A stretch of DNA of 64,000 bases from Dermatemys mawii (taxonomy: Eukaryota > Chordata > Testudines > Dermatemydidae): the NCBI GenBank assembly GCA_007922305.1, contig ML677351.1, positions 15,411,790 to 15,475,789 of the forward strand, read 5' to 3'. A program made the position numbers and the translations under genes. This document shows, piece after piece, positions 35,990 through 48,019 of the stretch. How positions within the stretch are numbered: the first letter of the stretch is position 1; the number at the start of each line of letters is the position of its first letter. Under the pieces are notes generated by a model. The model saw nothing but the letters and a program-made list of their open reading frames with translations, did not search any database and was not told where the DNA came from.

Positions 35990-36250
35990 TAATCAAAATG
36001 TCGTCTTCAGTGACTCTTGTGTTCTTGAATGGGTGGGAATATAGCTTCAGTGTGAAGTTCCTCTGCAAATGTCTGTGCACTCTTCTGAACATTTTGAAAT
36101 CCCTCATCTGACTGGTAAGACTGTAGATATGACTTTGCTTTGTCCAGTTGTTCCATTGCTCTGGATATATCAAGGTCAACACCTTGGAGTCTCTTGCTTA
36201 CACCATTTATTTCAAACAATCTGGGCTGGCTGCACAGAAATTTGAAGTTG
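35990..36250 (-). pseudogene. hAT transposase relic, middle segment (inverted relative to its C-terminus)
   Basis: The minus strand encodes a stretch with GVSKRLQGVDLD, AMEQLDKAKSYLQ, FQNVQKSAQTFAEEL and IFPPIQEHKS, which I recognise as the region ahead of the C-terminal dimerisation domain in turtle ZMYM-like hAT transposases. The reading frame is open from about 36,240 to 36,007, then breaks (stop after EHKSH, HFDY in the continuation). The C-terminal piece of the same kind of protein lies just beyond, at 36,300-36,673, on the opposite strand. Confidence 0.65.
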
Positions 36251-36299
36251 TGTATGTTTCTGGTGATACATAAGAGGCTCCTCCTCCTCTGTCTCTCTG

Positions 36300-36957
36300 C
36301 AGTACATGTGCGATATTGATGCAAGTGACTTAGGTGATGAACTGAAAGTCCTTTCAAGACCATTTCAGCAGGATCAACTCCACAGGCTGTTCTGGAATAC
36401 ATGTGCACAAATAAGATGACCATCCTCTTTCCAAATGCTTTTGTTGCTCTGCACATACTTCTAACACTTTCTGCAACAGTTGCAAGTGGAGAACGCAGCT
36501 TATTCAAGCTGCAGTTAATAAAAACACATCTATGCTCCACAATGACACAGGAGAGGCTAGTCGGCCTTGCAACCATCTCAACAGAGCATGAGCTGGCCCA
36601 GACTGTGGATCTTGAGGAAGCAGAAGCAGTTCAAATCTTTGCAACCAAGAAGGCAGGGAAAGCATCACTTTGATTATTCAAACAGATAAAAATGCCAATG
36701 TTTACTATGCAGACAAGAAAAGTTACATTTATTGATCAGGCGTTTGAAAGTTAAGTGTTATTTAGATTTTTTGAATAGGGCATTTTAAATTGTTAGTTCT
36801 CCTTTATTGGGGTAAGTAGCAGAGCAGTACCATGAAAGGAGTAGTACAGGAAGAAGGCAGAATTAAGACCTGTCAAAGTTTTGGCCCAAGCAAGGCAGTA
36901 TGGGGGTGTCATTTGAGCTCACCGCCTCAGGTGCCAAAATGTTGTGGGCTGGCCCTG
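36300..36957 (+). pseudogene. hAT transposase relic, C-terminal dimerisation domain and right terminus
   Basis: The plus strand encodes DIDASDLGDELKVLSR near 36,310-36,360, then after a frameshift NKMTILFPNAFVAL, TVASGERSLFKL and TMTQERLVGLATIS..HEL, ending at a stop at about 36,673. The T-A-SGERSFSKLK-type motif is the signature of the hAT dimerisation domain. The sequence from 36,880 ends in 'gggctggccctg' at 36,957, whose reverse complement CAGGGCCAGCCC looks like a hAT terminus. The left terminus and an 8-bp duplication were not found. Frameshifts and the inverted middle segment make it non-functional. Confidence 0.75.
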
Positions 36958-37546
36958 TCAGTGTGACATGTTGAAGCAAGATGCCAGAGAGCATGCTCAG
37001 TGCAGATGAACTATTCAACAGTGTTAGCAGTAAGTCTCTGTAGAACAGAACACAGGGAGCGCAGCAATTTTCAGTGATTTATAACTCAACCAAGTCTGAA
37101 CAGATTTTTATCGTGACAACAAAAGACACCTCTCTGATGCCAAGACTATTCCCCTTACAAATTTCAAAGGCCCACTCAAATCATGAAATGGAAGTTATTA
37201 CTTCCAGCAGCATTGAGTCGTGCTCACCAGTAAGTGGGTATGTTTGCTTAGAAAACATGTTGCCTGGAGTGTCTGAGTTTGCCACACTCCCTAAAATCTT
37301 ATGTGTGTCCAAGGGCTCAGCAGTGACATAAAGATGGATGCCTCTGGTTTGGCATAAGAATAAATTCTACATGCCGCTGTTCCCCTCCTTCAGCACTCCT
37401 TAGCCAAATCTGACTGCTGTTTGCATGTAGCTGTTGTGTCTTATGATGTACACAAATGGGAGAATATAGTTCTTCATTGGTCTTGTATTTTATATTTCTC
37501 AAGATCTCCTTTTCTTTCTCTTTCTCTCAGTCCCACTAAAAATATT

Positions 37547-37970
37547 TGTCAGGAATTCAGACCTGAGGCAGAGCCACTCTCCAGGCACTTAGTGAGTGTA
37601 TCTTGCTGAAGTAGGCTGCCTGATTGGCTACTCTGCCTAACTGGTTGAAAGAGTCGGCACACCAGCTCTTTAGCCTAGCAACTGCTCAAAGCATTTGCCC
37701 TTGGCTGTGACAGCTCCTGCAACTGCTCGTTCCCAGACTTGCTTCACTCCAGGTAACCTGGGTCTGACCCTCAGCTCCAATTCCAGCTCTGGCCTCTGAC
37801 ATTATTTTGGACCCTGGGCTCTGGCATTGGGGCTCTGACTCTGGCTCCTAACTCCAGCTGTAACACTTCGCTCTGGCTTCTAGCACTGGACTTCTGCTCT
37901 AATCGTTATGCTGGACTCCTGCTCCAACCACTAAGCATGACTGTCCATGTCCTGGTCTCTAATACTATTA
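37547..37970 (+). repeat. LTR-family member related to 3.1-3.7 kb
   Basis: It opens TGTCAGGAATTCAGACCTGA and continues into the same 'ctctgac / tggctcc / gactcctgctccaaccac' phrase series as the segment at 3,400-3,690. The CT-rich run at 37,505-37,530 lies just outside. The end near 37,970 ('tactattaca') is approximate and no target duplication was seen. Confidence 0.5.
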
Positions 37971-38476
37971 CAGCTATGCTCAGTTACAATCATTTTTGCA
38001 TTAGCAAGAGGATAAAGTGGATGACTTAAGTTGCCTTTCACATACCTAGCTCCTATGGTTCTACAAATTATAAAATCAGATTGCTTACATAAGAGAATAG
38101 AATCCCTTTACAATTTAATTTTAAATTTCCATCATTTCTTAACCCAAATTTATGTCCTCTGATGGCTATCTTCATTAACACACTTTGTTTTCTGTGATTC
38201 ATTATAAATTCTCCTCCTTAGATTCAGAGGTTTAATGATACACCATAAGTTGATAAGACCTAAAGAGTCACCAAAAATCTGACTAAAAGAGAAAGTCAGG
38301 TATTTTTGACCTGAATTTAGAGCCAAATTCTGCCCTTTAATGGTAGCCATATGCATGAGCAGAGAGCAGAATTAGTCCCTATCTGGAGAAAAAAGTGTAT
38401 AAATTAGTTTAATTTTTGTAGTGAGGGATTGAGTGGTTCAAGTGTCTGACTAATTGACTGCTCAGAAGAGGTAAAA

Positions 38477-38785
38477 ATCTCCCAAACACCTGAGAAATTC
38501 ATAAGTGAAAAACAGAAATGTAAAACTTCAACTGTCTTGCCTGGTTAAGTTACTTACTGTTGCTGTTTCAAAAGGTTATAGATAGATGGAGAGAAGAAAA
38601 CTGTCTGATTCCCCTGAAAGCCCAGAGCGAATGAGTAAGACAGACAAAGCACTTTCCCTTCCTCCAGGTTTGAAAGCATCTTTGGTCCCCATTGGTTCTT
38701 TTGGTCAGGTGCCAACCAGGTTTCTTTTTACTTCTTAACCCCTTACAGGTAAGTAGGAATTCTAGGCTACTTTATGCTTATGACA
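38477..38785 (-). mobile_element. Truncated LTR, retroviral type, copy 3 (about 309 bp)
   Basis: This matches 22,380-22,686 of copy 1 closely, including 'ctgtctgattcccctgaaag', 'ggtccccattggttcttttg' and the terminal 'ctactttatgcttatgaca'. The other half of the LTR is missing, so it is a deletion product or a truncated copy. Confidence 0.75.
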
Positions 38786-38789
38786 CAAC

Positions 38790-40585
38790 CTCATGCAGCA
38801 CAGTATTGCCTACCAGGCAGGGGAAAAGATCTAGCAGGACCATAGAACAACATAGTATGTCTGCTAGTGTGAGCTAGACATATGCAGTAATTTATTAAGT
38901 TTTAAATATCTACTCTAGAGTTTTCATGTCATGGATGAAATCTTTCCATGCATCATCTCACCAACCCTGTCACACCATGCTTGATCCACAACATTTTTCT
39001 CTCTGAGGACTAGTGCTGGTCCAAAAAATATAACTGGATATTATAAAACTTATAGCAACCTAAGGAAAATAATAGTTGCTAAGTGAGCAAAGTGTGTGGC
39101 AATAAAGGTACTAATCATGACAGCAGTTATATCCTGGTCCAATAAATCTTTATTAGATAAATTATATGAAAAAAGGATAGCTTGCACATTTGTCTAAGCT
39201 GCAGACAGGATAAAGAAAAGAGAGTAAAAATGAACCTTAGATTTCTAACAAATGGAAGGTTTGAAGTACACCGCCTCATTTCCAGGCAGATATTGCACAA
39301 ACAACTACATTTAGACTTTCATTACTTGACGGTACTTGGTACCTGTTAATGTAGATTCAGATATAGAACTATGTACAGAACCTTTCAGGGCATAAAAGTA
39401 TTTGAATTATCAAACCAGAATTTCTTCATGGAATAGGACTACAATCAAAATTACCTGTAATTCCTTTTGCTCAAACTTGCCCTGTTCAAGTTTTAGTCCC
39501 AGTTGCAACCCAGCCAAACAAACCAGCCAAAAAGAATGCAGAACGCTTTTAGGAGCTTGGGTCAGGTGACCCCAGGAATTACAAAGAATTCTACAGTTCC
39601 CAAATACCACTTATTTTCTGACTGAAAGAAATGTTACAACTATTTGTGATCATTTCAGGACATAATTTACTCTTACCAATAGAGTCAGGCCCTGAAAGAG
39701 ATGGGAGAGGGAGTATGGATATATTACCACACAAGAAAAATAGGTAGATAGTGATTTCTTTGCCTTTCCAAAAAATAACTGAGTTCTAGTAGTCCAATTT
39801 TAGCAGACTAAAATGCTTGATGGATGTCTCTGAACAGACACAGTAAAATTTCCTATAATCTTTTGCAAATTGAAATATAATACTAAGCTAAAAATACAAT
39901 AAAAAACTAAAAAGAGCATCCTGAGCACAATAAGCTGCTGGAAGAAGGGGCTGCAAAGAGAGATTCCAACACCAAAATGGCAGAAAATCCTACAACTGAG
40001 TAGCACATAATTATCTAAGTCCCCTTAATTATAAGTGACAGGCAAGACACACAACTTGGTAACTAAAATCTGAATTTTTTTGTAACATCTAGTCCAATCA
40101 GATTCCATATTTAGAAGGGAAGGAAACCATGTGTGACAGATATTATGGACTGTGTTCTGTCTCCATGGGGGAATTACAGGAGTTTCCTGCAGGAACTAAA
40201 AATCCATGAGGAGGAATTAATGGAAATAACTAGACAGGTAGCAAATCTGGGGGAGCCAAATCCCCTGGGGAAAATTGCATAGAGTGGTTTGACGTGTTTC
40301 AGAAGACTTGACAAAAATGAAAACTGTATAAAGTGACCAGCCTGCCATAAGGAAAGAGCTTGTTTTCACTGGATCCTAGATCCTGTAGAAAGGGTTTGAA
40401 GTATTTTGTTCTGAACAGGGCCTCCATGTAGTAGGTAGATGGATGGTGGCTTGTTAAGCTAAGACCTACATGTAAGCTGTTTTATTGTTTTTAAGATGTA
40501 TGTTTTCTCTTTAATGCTTTTGTTCTGAATAATAACAATTTTCCTTATTAATGCTGGCTGGTCACTGGTTAACCCTGCCATTGGC
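38790..40585. other. Intron, no recognised feature
   Basis: AT-rich sequence. The stretch at 40,130-40,480 ('tgtgtgacagatattatgga ... atccatgaggaggaatta') reads like a decayed turtle LTR but I cannot confirm this. Confidence 0.4.
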
Positions 40586-40589
40586 CGTA

Positions 40590-40800
40590 GGAGCACATCT
40601 ACCCAGCAGTTAAACTCCCATGTCTGGCCCAGGTCAGCTGACTTAGGCTCATGGTGCTCAGGCTACAGAGCTGTAAAATGGCGGTGTAAACATTCAGAGC
40701 TCAGGATCCAGACTCTGCCTGAATGTCTACACAGAAATTTCACAGTGAGTCAGCTGACCTGGGCCAGCTGCAGGTGTTTAATTGCTGTGTAGATATATCC
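40590..40800. mobile_element. Foldback MITE, same family as 10.2-10.4 kb (211 bp)
   Basis: The left end GGAGCACATCTACCCAGCAG, then 'gcccaggtcagctgac', mirrors the reverse complement of the right end GGATATATCTACACAGCAAT, then 'gcccaggtcagctgac'. The inverted repeats extend over about 60 bp each. A central 'gtaaaatggcggtgtaaaca' unit separates them. It has no coding capacity. Confidence 0.65.
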
Positions 40801-40804
40801 TGCG

Positions 40805-43284
40805 AGAACTGGATTGCAGGTACTGAACTAAAGTCAGTTTGCTTGGTGATCGGAGTGAACTTCAGCCTAAATCCCCAGTGTAGACAGAGAGTTGTGGGAA
40901 TCTGTTCTAAGAAAGAAGACAGCCAGAAGTCTGGAACCTAAAAGGGATACCCGCAAGGAAGTTACAAAGGGGTGAGAGGTTCCGTTATCATGGAAACTGA
41001 TGCCATGCAGCTATAGTAATAGCCAAAATTGCTTAGCATGCACTGAACATGAGTAGTTTGCAGGAAGAGAGATGCGGAGATGGCATTTTCTCTCTCCTCC
41101 CCCGAAAGCTGCAGAAAGACCCCTCTGTGGATTTGTAATCTTGTGGCCTGGGAAGAAGGAACAAGGTAACATGGTTGGCAAGATGGACCCAGAAACCCCA
41201 CCTTAGAATCCACAGACAGTTACTGCATAAATTAGTATTGATGCTGCCAGAATTATCTTGCATGAAAACTACTGCGCGTCAAAATGCCAGTTGGAGGGTT
41301 GGGGGGTGGATAGTTTAAATGAGGCAGTATTCATGAAATGACAATAGTAGACTGGCAGTTTATCTCACCATCCCAGTAACGAACTAGTGCCAGATCCAAG
41401 TTCATTTCAAGCCCTGCCCTAATGTCTCAATTTATTATTTATTTAAGTACAAAAACTCATGAATAACACAAAACAAAAAGATTTCAAAGATGTCTACATT
41501 CCCCAGAAGTTTGTCCCCTAGTCTCTCTCGGCCTCCTAACCCAGAATGTTTCCTCTGACTGAGCTGGGAGCACTCCTTCACATTCCCCCAGAGGTTCTCA
41601 TGATTCATAATCTCTGATAATTCTATCAGTCCCAAAAGCTTGTTGCTAAAGGATTTCCACATCAGAACAGGGCTGGTCAGGTCCAGGCCTCACAGTTGCA
41701 AGCCATTAGAGGGGCAGACCACAGTGGTACAACATTTTGGTCAAAGGGGCTTATGCAAGACATATTTCTGAGATAATATACTGTTTGAATATTTCTGTTC
41801 CTTCAGAATACTAATTTCCAAGGACTAATTATTTAATAAGGGACTTCCAAAAATCACTCCCAGTGATCCCATGGCTTATTATTTTGGATGTACCTTTTGC
41901 ATCTTGCACTGTTAAAATAGTGAAAGTGCAGTTCTATTCTGAAAAGTGACTGTTAAAACATAGCACATTTTTATTTAGCAGACCACTCCCTGTTTTTATT
42001 CAGAGTGACATTTGCTCACTTGAGTGATGCAAATATATTTACAGCAGTTTACTTCAGGTAGTTCTGCAAACCCAAATACAGCTAAGATGGAGAGAACTCC
42101 AGTTTTGACTTCTTTTTTGCATCACCAAAATTCAAATCGGTAATACCTGTGAGACACCATGGAAGATGACAGTGTTGCACAGGTATCATTAAGGATACAA
42201 ATAGAAGACAACGAGGTTGTGGCAGGTATAGGTGAAAGCTCAATTCAGCTTGCAAAACCTTCATTACTGGTGCTGATGCACAAGAAGAAAATAACTCACT
42301 TTTAACTTTCAGAGACCTCGACTGCATTTGCAGCATTCATAGGCAAAAATACCTTTCACTTGTAATCTGTGGATCATGGAGTCAAGAAATCTGAGCTACT
42401 TTAATTTTTTTTTCTAGACTAAGACCTCACTTGTCATTCTCTGTAGCTTGTTTTTCAGATTTTGGCTAGTTTCTTATTTGTCTTCTCCACCTTTGCAGGC
42501 ATTCAGTAACCAGTTCCTTTCATTTGTATGATTTAATGGTAAATTTTCCTCAGGGCTTGGTCCTAGGCCCTTTAAAATTTTCTTTGTACCACTTTTCCCC
42601 TTGGTGAACTGATGAGTTCTTCCAGGCATGACCATTATCCCTATGCTGATTAGGTACAGTATTATCTTCCCTTTCCTAGTTTCAGATGATATACTTGCTC
42701 TTATTATTAAAAGTTTGGCAGATGTGTGCTGGATGTGCTAGAACTTCTTCACATGAACATGGCTAAAACTGAAATTACTTTACTCTTCTGTGATTGAAAA
42801 CCACCCAGCCATGTTTCTATGCTAAGGCCAACTTTAACCAAATTAACCTAAATTGGCAGCAAGGAACCTGAAAATCCTTTTAGATTCTACTTTTTTTAAA
42901 ACTATTGCTGCCCGAGCCAATTCAGCTGACATGCTTTCTACACTGCCTTGCTAACATTCCTAAAATCAGCATATACTAACCTTCAACCACCAATACTTTG
43001 ATTCATTCCTTCATTATTTTACAGTTGGGCTTTTGAATTAGTATTTTTTCTAGAGTCCCTGCTTACTCTGTCCACTCTTTACAAGCCAGGCCTCAAAGCC
43101 TCACTTTAAGGTGCTCATTTAATTTTTCAATATCCTCACCCATCACACACAAAATTTTACTTTATATGCCCAATATTATACTCAAGAACTCCTTATGGAT
43201 CCATCCTGATATACTGATAACCAGGTACAAGTTGCCTCTATGCAACTCATTGTCAGGAAGTGGGGATAGAAAGTACATCCTTCC
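40805..43284. other. Intron, no recognised feature
   Basis: AT-rich sequence with no coding pattern I can support. Confidence 0.5.
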
Positions 43285-43375
43285 CTTGCAAAAGCGACAA
43301 AGAGTCCTGTGGCACCTTATAGACTAACATATGTATTAGAGCATAAGCTTTCATGGGTGAATACCCACTTTGTCA
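43285..43375 (-). repeat. Amniote-common interspersed repeat fragment
   Basis: Minus-strand phrases 'gtgggtattcacccatgaaa', 'gcttatgctctaatacat' and 'gttagtctataaggtgccac' are a repeat I know from many turtle, bird and crocodile sequences. The formal family name is uncertain. It ends directly beside a perfect hairpin. Confidence 0.6.
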
Positions 43376-43394
43376 GACGTTATTATTGTCTATT

Positions 43395-43481
43395 AATAGA
43401 CAAATTAATAGTGAGGACATTTGCACATTAAGACCAGCTTTGTCTCTAGCCTGTTATTCCCTCACTATTAATTTGTCTATT
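43395..43481. repeat. Perfect 22-bp inverted repeat with 43-bp loop
   Basis: Positions 43,395-43,416 and 43,460-43,481 are exact reverse complements over 22 bp (arm begins AATAGACAAATTAATAGTG). The loop is 43,417-43,459. The left arm lies beside a CTATTAATAG palindrome. It may be the ends of a tiny MITE or a chance inverted duplication. Confidence 0.85.
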
Positions 43482-43484
43482 TTG

Positions 43485-45455
43485 AGAGTAAATAAAGTGA
43501 TCATAAGATTACCAGATTACCATAAAAGCTGCAGGTTTCATTGGGAGGTGACAAGAATGCATTTTCACTTGGTCACTTGGTGTCCTTGATGCCACTGCAA
43601 CACAACAATCATATAGCTATCACAGAATGACTTATTATTGAAAGTTGGACTACAGTTACGTATTTACAGTGAAATGAAATAAAGGGACAAAACTTTTACT
43701 GAATGTAGAGAGAAAATTACTGTATTTTTTAAACTTAGGTTAAAAGTGTACAAAATAATCCCTCAGATATGATCAAACACTCCTAGACTCAAGCTTAAAA
43801 ACACAGTAGAATCTCCCTAATCATCATTTTGCGAAACCTCAGACCCAAGAAGTTTTACTATTAAATCCAATGATCTCCTCTTACTTCTCATCAAAGACTT
43901 ATCAGCAACAGAGATGCAACTGGATTTAAGACTAGTCATTTTAAAGATTAGACTACAGTTAATTTACTAGGGCACTATGAGGTAATGAAGAAAGTTATAA
44001 CAAATTAATGTATATTTCATAAAAATAAATGAATAAAATACAGTTTATGAATCAGTGCCCTTAATTTCTTTTTAAATTGTTTTATTGTTTACTCATTTGC
44101 TAATTTGCAAAATAATCACTAATTTTCAATAGATCTCAACATGATTAGGGTAAAACTATAACAGTTCTAGTATAAAAGCACAAAATTAGTAACATAAATA
44201 AGAAATAAACCTGTCAGTGCAACTGAACCTGTGTCCCTATTACTCATTAATTCTCTGGACTGTATTCACAAGAAACCCCATCATATTCCATCTTCCCATT
44301 ACAACTAATCGTGTTCAATTTAAAGTTCAATTTTCTCTCTCATGCCTAATGGGGATTTTAAAACAGGGAATTACATAACATATTCAGGAGAATGAGACCT
44401 CTCCTGAAATGCAATTGCTTGCAGCTGGTAATGATGTTAATTACGCAAATCGATTGTTATATCAAGCCTTTTCTTAGAAAAACCCAAAATAAAAAACAAA
44501 AGCAGTAAACCTTCTGGATAACAAAAGGACTGATTTTAAAAAAGTATTTAGGTGACTAAAGATGTAGTAGGTCTCTAAGAGGGATTTTCAACAGAGGCTA
44601 GTCACCTATCTGTATCTTTAGGCACCTAATACCTTTGGAAAACAGGCCCTATGTGATTAAATACAGCCAGCTTTGAAAAAAGATCCCTCAGAGGGTTTGA
44701 AACCAAGTTGCCTCCTACTTTTCTCTACAGAAGTACAGTAGCTTCTGAAAAAAAATTATACAGGTTTAGTCATGGCAGACATGGTATCATGGTCAGATTA
44801 AGCTACTACTAACAAGATGTTAGTTGTTTGACCACATGTTTTTTCTTCATTGCTTATCAGCCTATGAAACATACAGCAAAGTTCACAGTTATACTGTACG
44901 TCTTGTTAGCTACAGTACAGAGAAGAACACAAAAGGTGGAACTGTTGGAAACCATAAAGACGGTTTGGTGCTTGCCAAAAAGTTCTGTCAAATGAAAAGA
45001 ATAATTTTCTAGGGGTTTAAGAGCTAATTCCTTTTAAGTACTTGTCATTTAGGAAAATCAATTTACTGGGGTATTGTAGGTCTTGGCAGAACAAATCTTC
45101 CACATATTATATGCAGGGTAGTGTGTATATATTTTGTAAGCCCTGCTTTTTTTGTCTAATACCAACTCAGCATTATCTACATTAATTAGGTACTCTGAAT
45201 ATGAGGTAACCTACTTTACAAAAAGTGTTGTGGATAAAATAGCTTACTTTTGTCTTCTTTATGTCAGTCATGGTCGATAGCTCTAATTTCCAAATCTTAA
45301 TTTTGGATCTCATTTTAATAAAACATATCCAGTGAAAATATATGGCTGATCTTTCATAGTCTTTTTTTCAGTTCACCATGGCACCGTTTAAACTTATAGT
45401 AATGTGCAATGGTATTTAACTTTTTAAACAATATTCAAAGAAAAATAAAGACAGT
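43485..45455. other. Intron, no recognised feature
   Basis: AT-rich sequence without recognised repeats or coding pattern. Confidence 0.5.
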
Positions 45456-45509
45456 GATCCAAATTCAATCCTTGTATAAGCAGGTGTAACTCCATTGGCT
45501 ATACAGCAG

Positions 45510-46158
45510 TGGCACGGGGCTCACAGCACCTCCCACTGGTCATCCTGAGAATTAGCTCTGCCAGCCTGCTCTCTCCCTCCCGTGGTGTCTTCCTCCATCT
45601 TGTCCCATTCTGCTACCCACTCACTTCCACATTTGCAGTTTCCTCTCATAGCTAGGCCCTCAAGCCAGGTCACTAAAGTCCTCCCCCTTTCAGGGAATTC
45701 AAAGGCCTTCCAGACTCTGTTGTCAGGGTAGCATCTCCAACACCCTGTGACATTACCCAGTGGCTGTAGGGGAACCCGAACCTTAACTCTAATCCAGGCC
45801 CGTCCACTACACTGGGTTCCAGCCCAGAGACCCTATAACATGCAGCCAAGGCCTATATGTCCTTAGTCCTCATTGCTGTTTCCCTTGATCTTTTTCCTAC
45901 TTTACTGGCTTATCCCCTCTCTGGGTTTGCCAGTTCCTTTACTCAGAGAGTGGCTGCAGCCTAACTTCCTGCAGCCCCCACCTTCAGTCAGCTACTTGGC
46001 TATATGCTGGGCCCCAGCCTGTACTGGCACAGCTGAGCCTACTCCTTGTTAGTGGCCAACTCCCTGGCTCCTCCTCCAGGTACATTCAGGGGAATTAACT
46101 GGCCTGTCTGGCCACCTTATCGCCTTCCAAGCCAGTGTGACGTGGGTGCTCCATCACA
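45510..46158 (-). mobile_element. Solo LTR (649 bp), minus orientation
   Basis: On the minus strand it starts TGTGATGGAGCACCCACGTC and ends GCCCCGTGCCA. The flanks AGCAG (45,505-45,509) and AGGAG (46,159-46,163) form a 5-bp duplication with one change. GC-rich phrases such as 'gaattaactggcctgtctgg' and 'ctaatccaggcccgtccac' match an LTR family I know from turtles. It has no internal region. Confidence 0.65.
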
Positions 46159-46164
46159 AGGAGT

Positions 46165-46825
46165 CATACAAATTACACCCAGGATGAATTTGTCCCATGA
46201 AGTTTTGCATATAGTTCCAATAGGCTTCATTAGACATATTATTAAAGTATGTGGCATTAAAAACTCAAATTTTACCACACTACACCAGTTTCTTTCACTA
46301 CACTATTTGCTACATAGTAACCTAGCTATACTTAGAATGGGAAGTACCAATGATGCCACAGTAACTAGCTGAAAGTGACAGATATCACGATTGTAATGCG
46401 GCCCATAGTAGGTTTTACCCAAATACTCTGGCTTTTGTTTCCCTTTTTACTAATCTATTCTAAACCACTTCTCTGTGCAAAATTGCTATATTGCTAAAAC
46501 TACTACATTATTTATTATTGCTTTAAAAGTACTTTTTTTGTGGGTGCTCACTTTCATGTCAAAACTCAGCCTAGTCTTCCACTTCACAAATATTTCTTAG
46601 CAGTGTTGGCATTATGGGTATAAACTAAGACGTTTTGTTATGGTTGCACTTTTGTTTTTTCTTTTGTTTGGTTTTCAAATTATTTATTAATATTGTAGAT
46701 TTCAAAGAATGAAACACCTTTGACTTAGATACTCTGGTCCAAGGGGAAGAAACTGAATACGTTGTTATATAGCCAAATATATAAATGGCTGCAGTTATAC
46801 AATTAATCAGTTATAAACCCTTATG
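46165..46825. other. Intron, no recognised feature
   Basis: AT-rich sequence; nothing recognised. Confidence 0.5.
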
Positions 46826-46970
46826 GAAATTACATTTGACGTATATGCTCTGATAGTGAAATTACATTTGAAGTATATGCTCTGATAGTGTTACTGTAAG
46901 TATATATATATATATATATATACACTCTGATAGTGTTACTGATATGCTCTGATAGTGTTACTGTAAGATA
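46826..46970 (+). repeat. 32-bp tandem duplication followed by a TA run and further partial units
   Basis: Two adjacent 32-bp units (46,826-46,857 and 46,858-46,889), starting GAAATTACATTTGA, differ at one base. After 'gttactgtaag' and a TA microsatellite (46,900-46,921), the unit ends 'ctctgatagtgttactg' and 'tatgctctgatagtgttact' recur. This looks like repeated slippage at one site. Confidence 0.85.
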
Positions 46971-46974
46971 TTGT

Positions 46975-47620
46975 TAATATGACATTTATTAAAGTCAGAT
47001 GCTTTCTGTTGACTTTCAAAATTTTACATTTTAGAAAACAATTAGACAGTAATACAGGTCACATTTTTTCTTGGTACACAGCGCTAAAGACATCCTGTAA
47101 ACTAATATGTTGCATCCAAGTTCAGAAAGTCACTCTTTAACATTTAATTTTCAACTTTTTATTATACAGTAAAATTAGATTGGCTGAAAGTAAAATCTCA
47201 TGATATGTGGTTGACATTAAAATGTCACAAGCTCAAAGTTACCTCATCCTTTTGCATAATAGACAAGCATACAACACAGCATACAATAAATATATTGCAC
47301 TGTAAAATATGTAACCTTCCAAAGTGAATTCTGAACTCACTTTAATAGTCTCCACCTGTTAATGGGATGGAGAAAAGAGCAATGTTTGATGCATTATCCA
47401 GAGGGCTCAAAGACTTAAAACATAACATCCTCCCTGGGGGGCTAGGGAAGGTGAGGAGGGAGAAAGATGCTCTTGCTGACATTTGTAATGAGTGAAGAAG
47501 AGATCTGCAATGAAAAGTTACACACTGCAAATTGCAATGAATTAGAATCATGCTGCTACTCTGCCCTCATCATGAACAATGCGAGGTGTTGCTGTCCTCT
47601 GGACACCATTCTTAGAGACA
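46975..47620. other. Intron, no recognised feature
   Basis: AT-rich sequence; nothing recognised. Confidence 0.5.
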
Positions 47621-47631
47621 AGGCAATATAC

Positions 47632-48008
47632 CAGGGATGGCTAAACTGTGGCTTGCGAGACACATGCAGCTCTTTTACCATTGAAATATGGCTTGCAGAG
47701 GCCCCCCATGTCTCCCCTCCATTCTCACTTACCAGTTGGTCGGGGGTGATGGTATCTGGATCTCCACCTTGCAGCAGGGTGGTAGGATAGGGGCTTCTGC
47801 TCAGCAAGGAAGGGGTGTTGGGAACTCTTCCCCATGGGTCACTCCTGCCAGGTTTTGGGGCTTCAGCAGGAGCGGGGCTGAAGCTCCATCCCTGTCAGGT
47901 GCCTTCCATGGAGATGAATCCCTGAGCCCAGGCAGGTGCTCCCCAGCTCTCAAACTTCTGAAGATTGTCGTATATGACTCGGAGGGTCAGTAAGTTTGCC
48001 CTCCATTG
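47632..48008. mobile_element. Non-autonomous hAT element, third family (377 bp)
   Basis: It begins CAGGGATGGCTAAACTGTGG, a typical hAT start. The right end 'gactcggagggtcagtaagt', then 'ttgccctccattg', gives an imperfect inverted partner. Flanks CAATATAC (47,624-47,631) and CAATATAT (48,009-48,016) are an 8-bp duplication with one change. Its terminal sequence differs from the hAT family at 11.2 and 19.3 kb. It has no transposase. Confidence 0.75.
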
Positions 48009-48019
48009 CAATATATATT

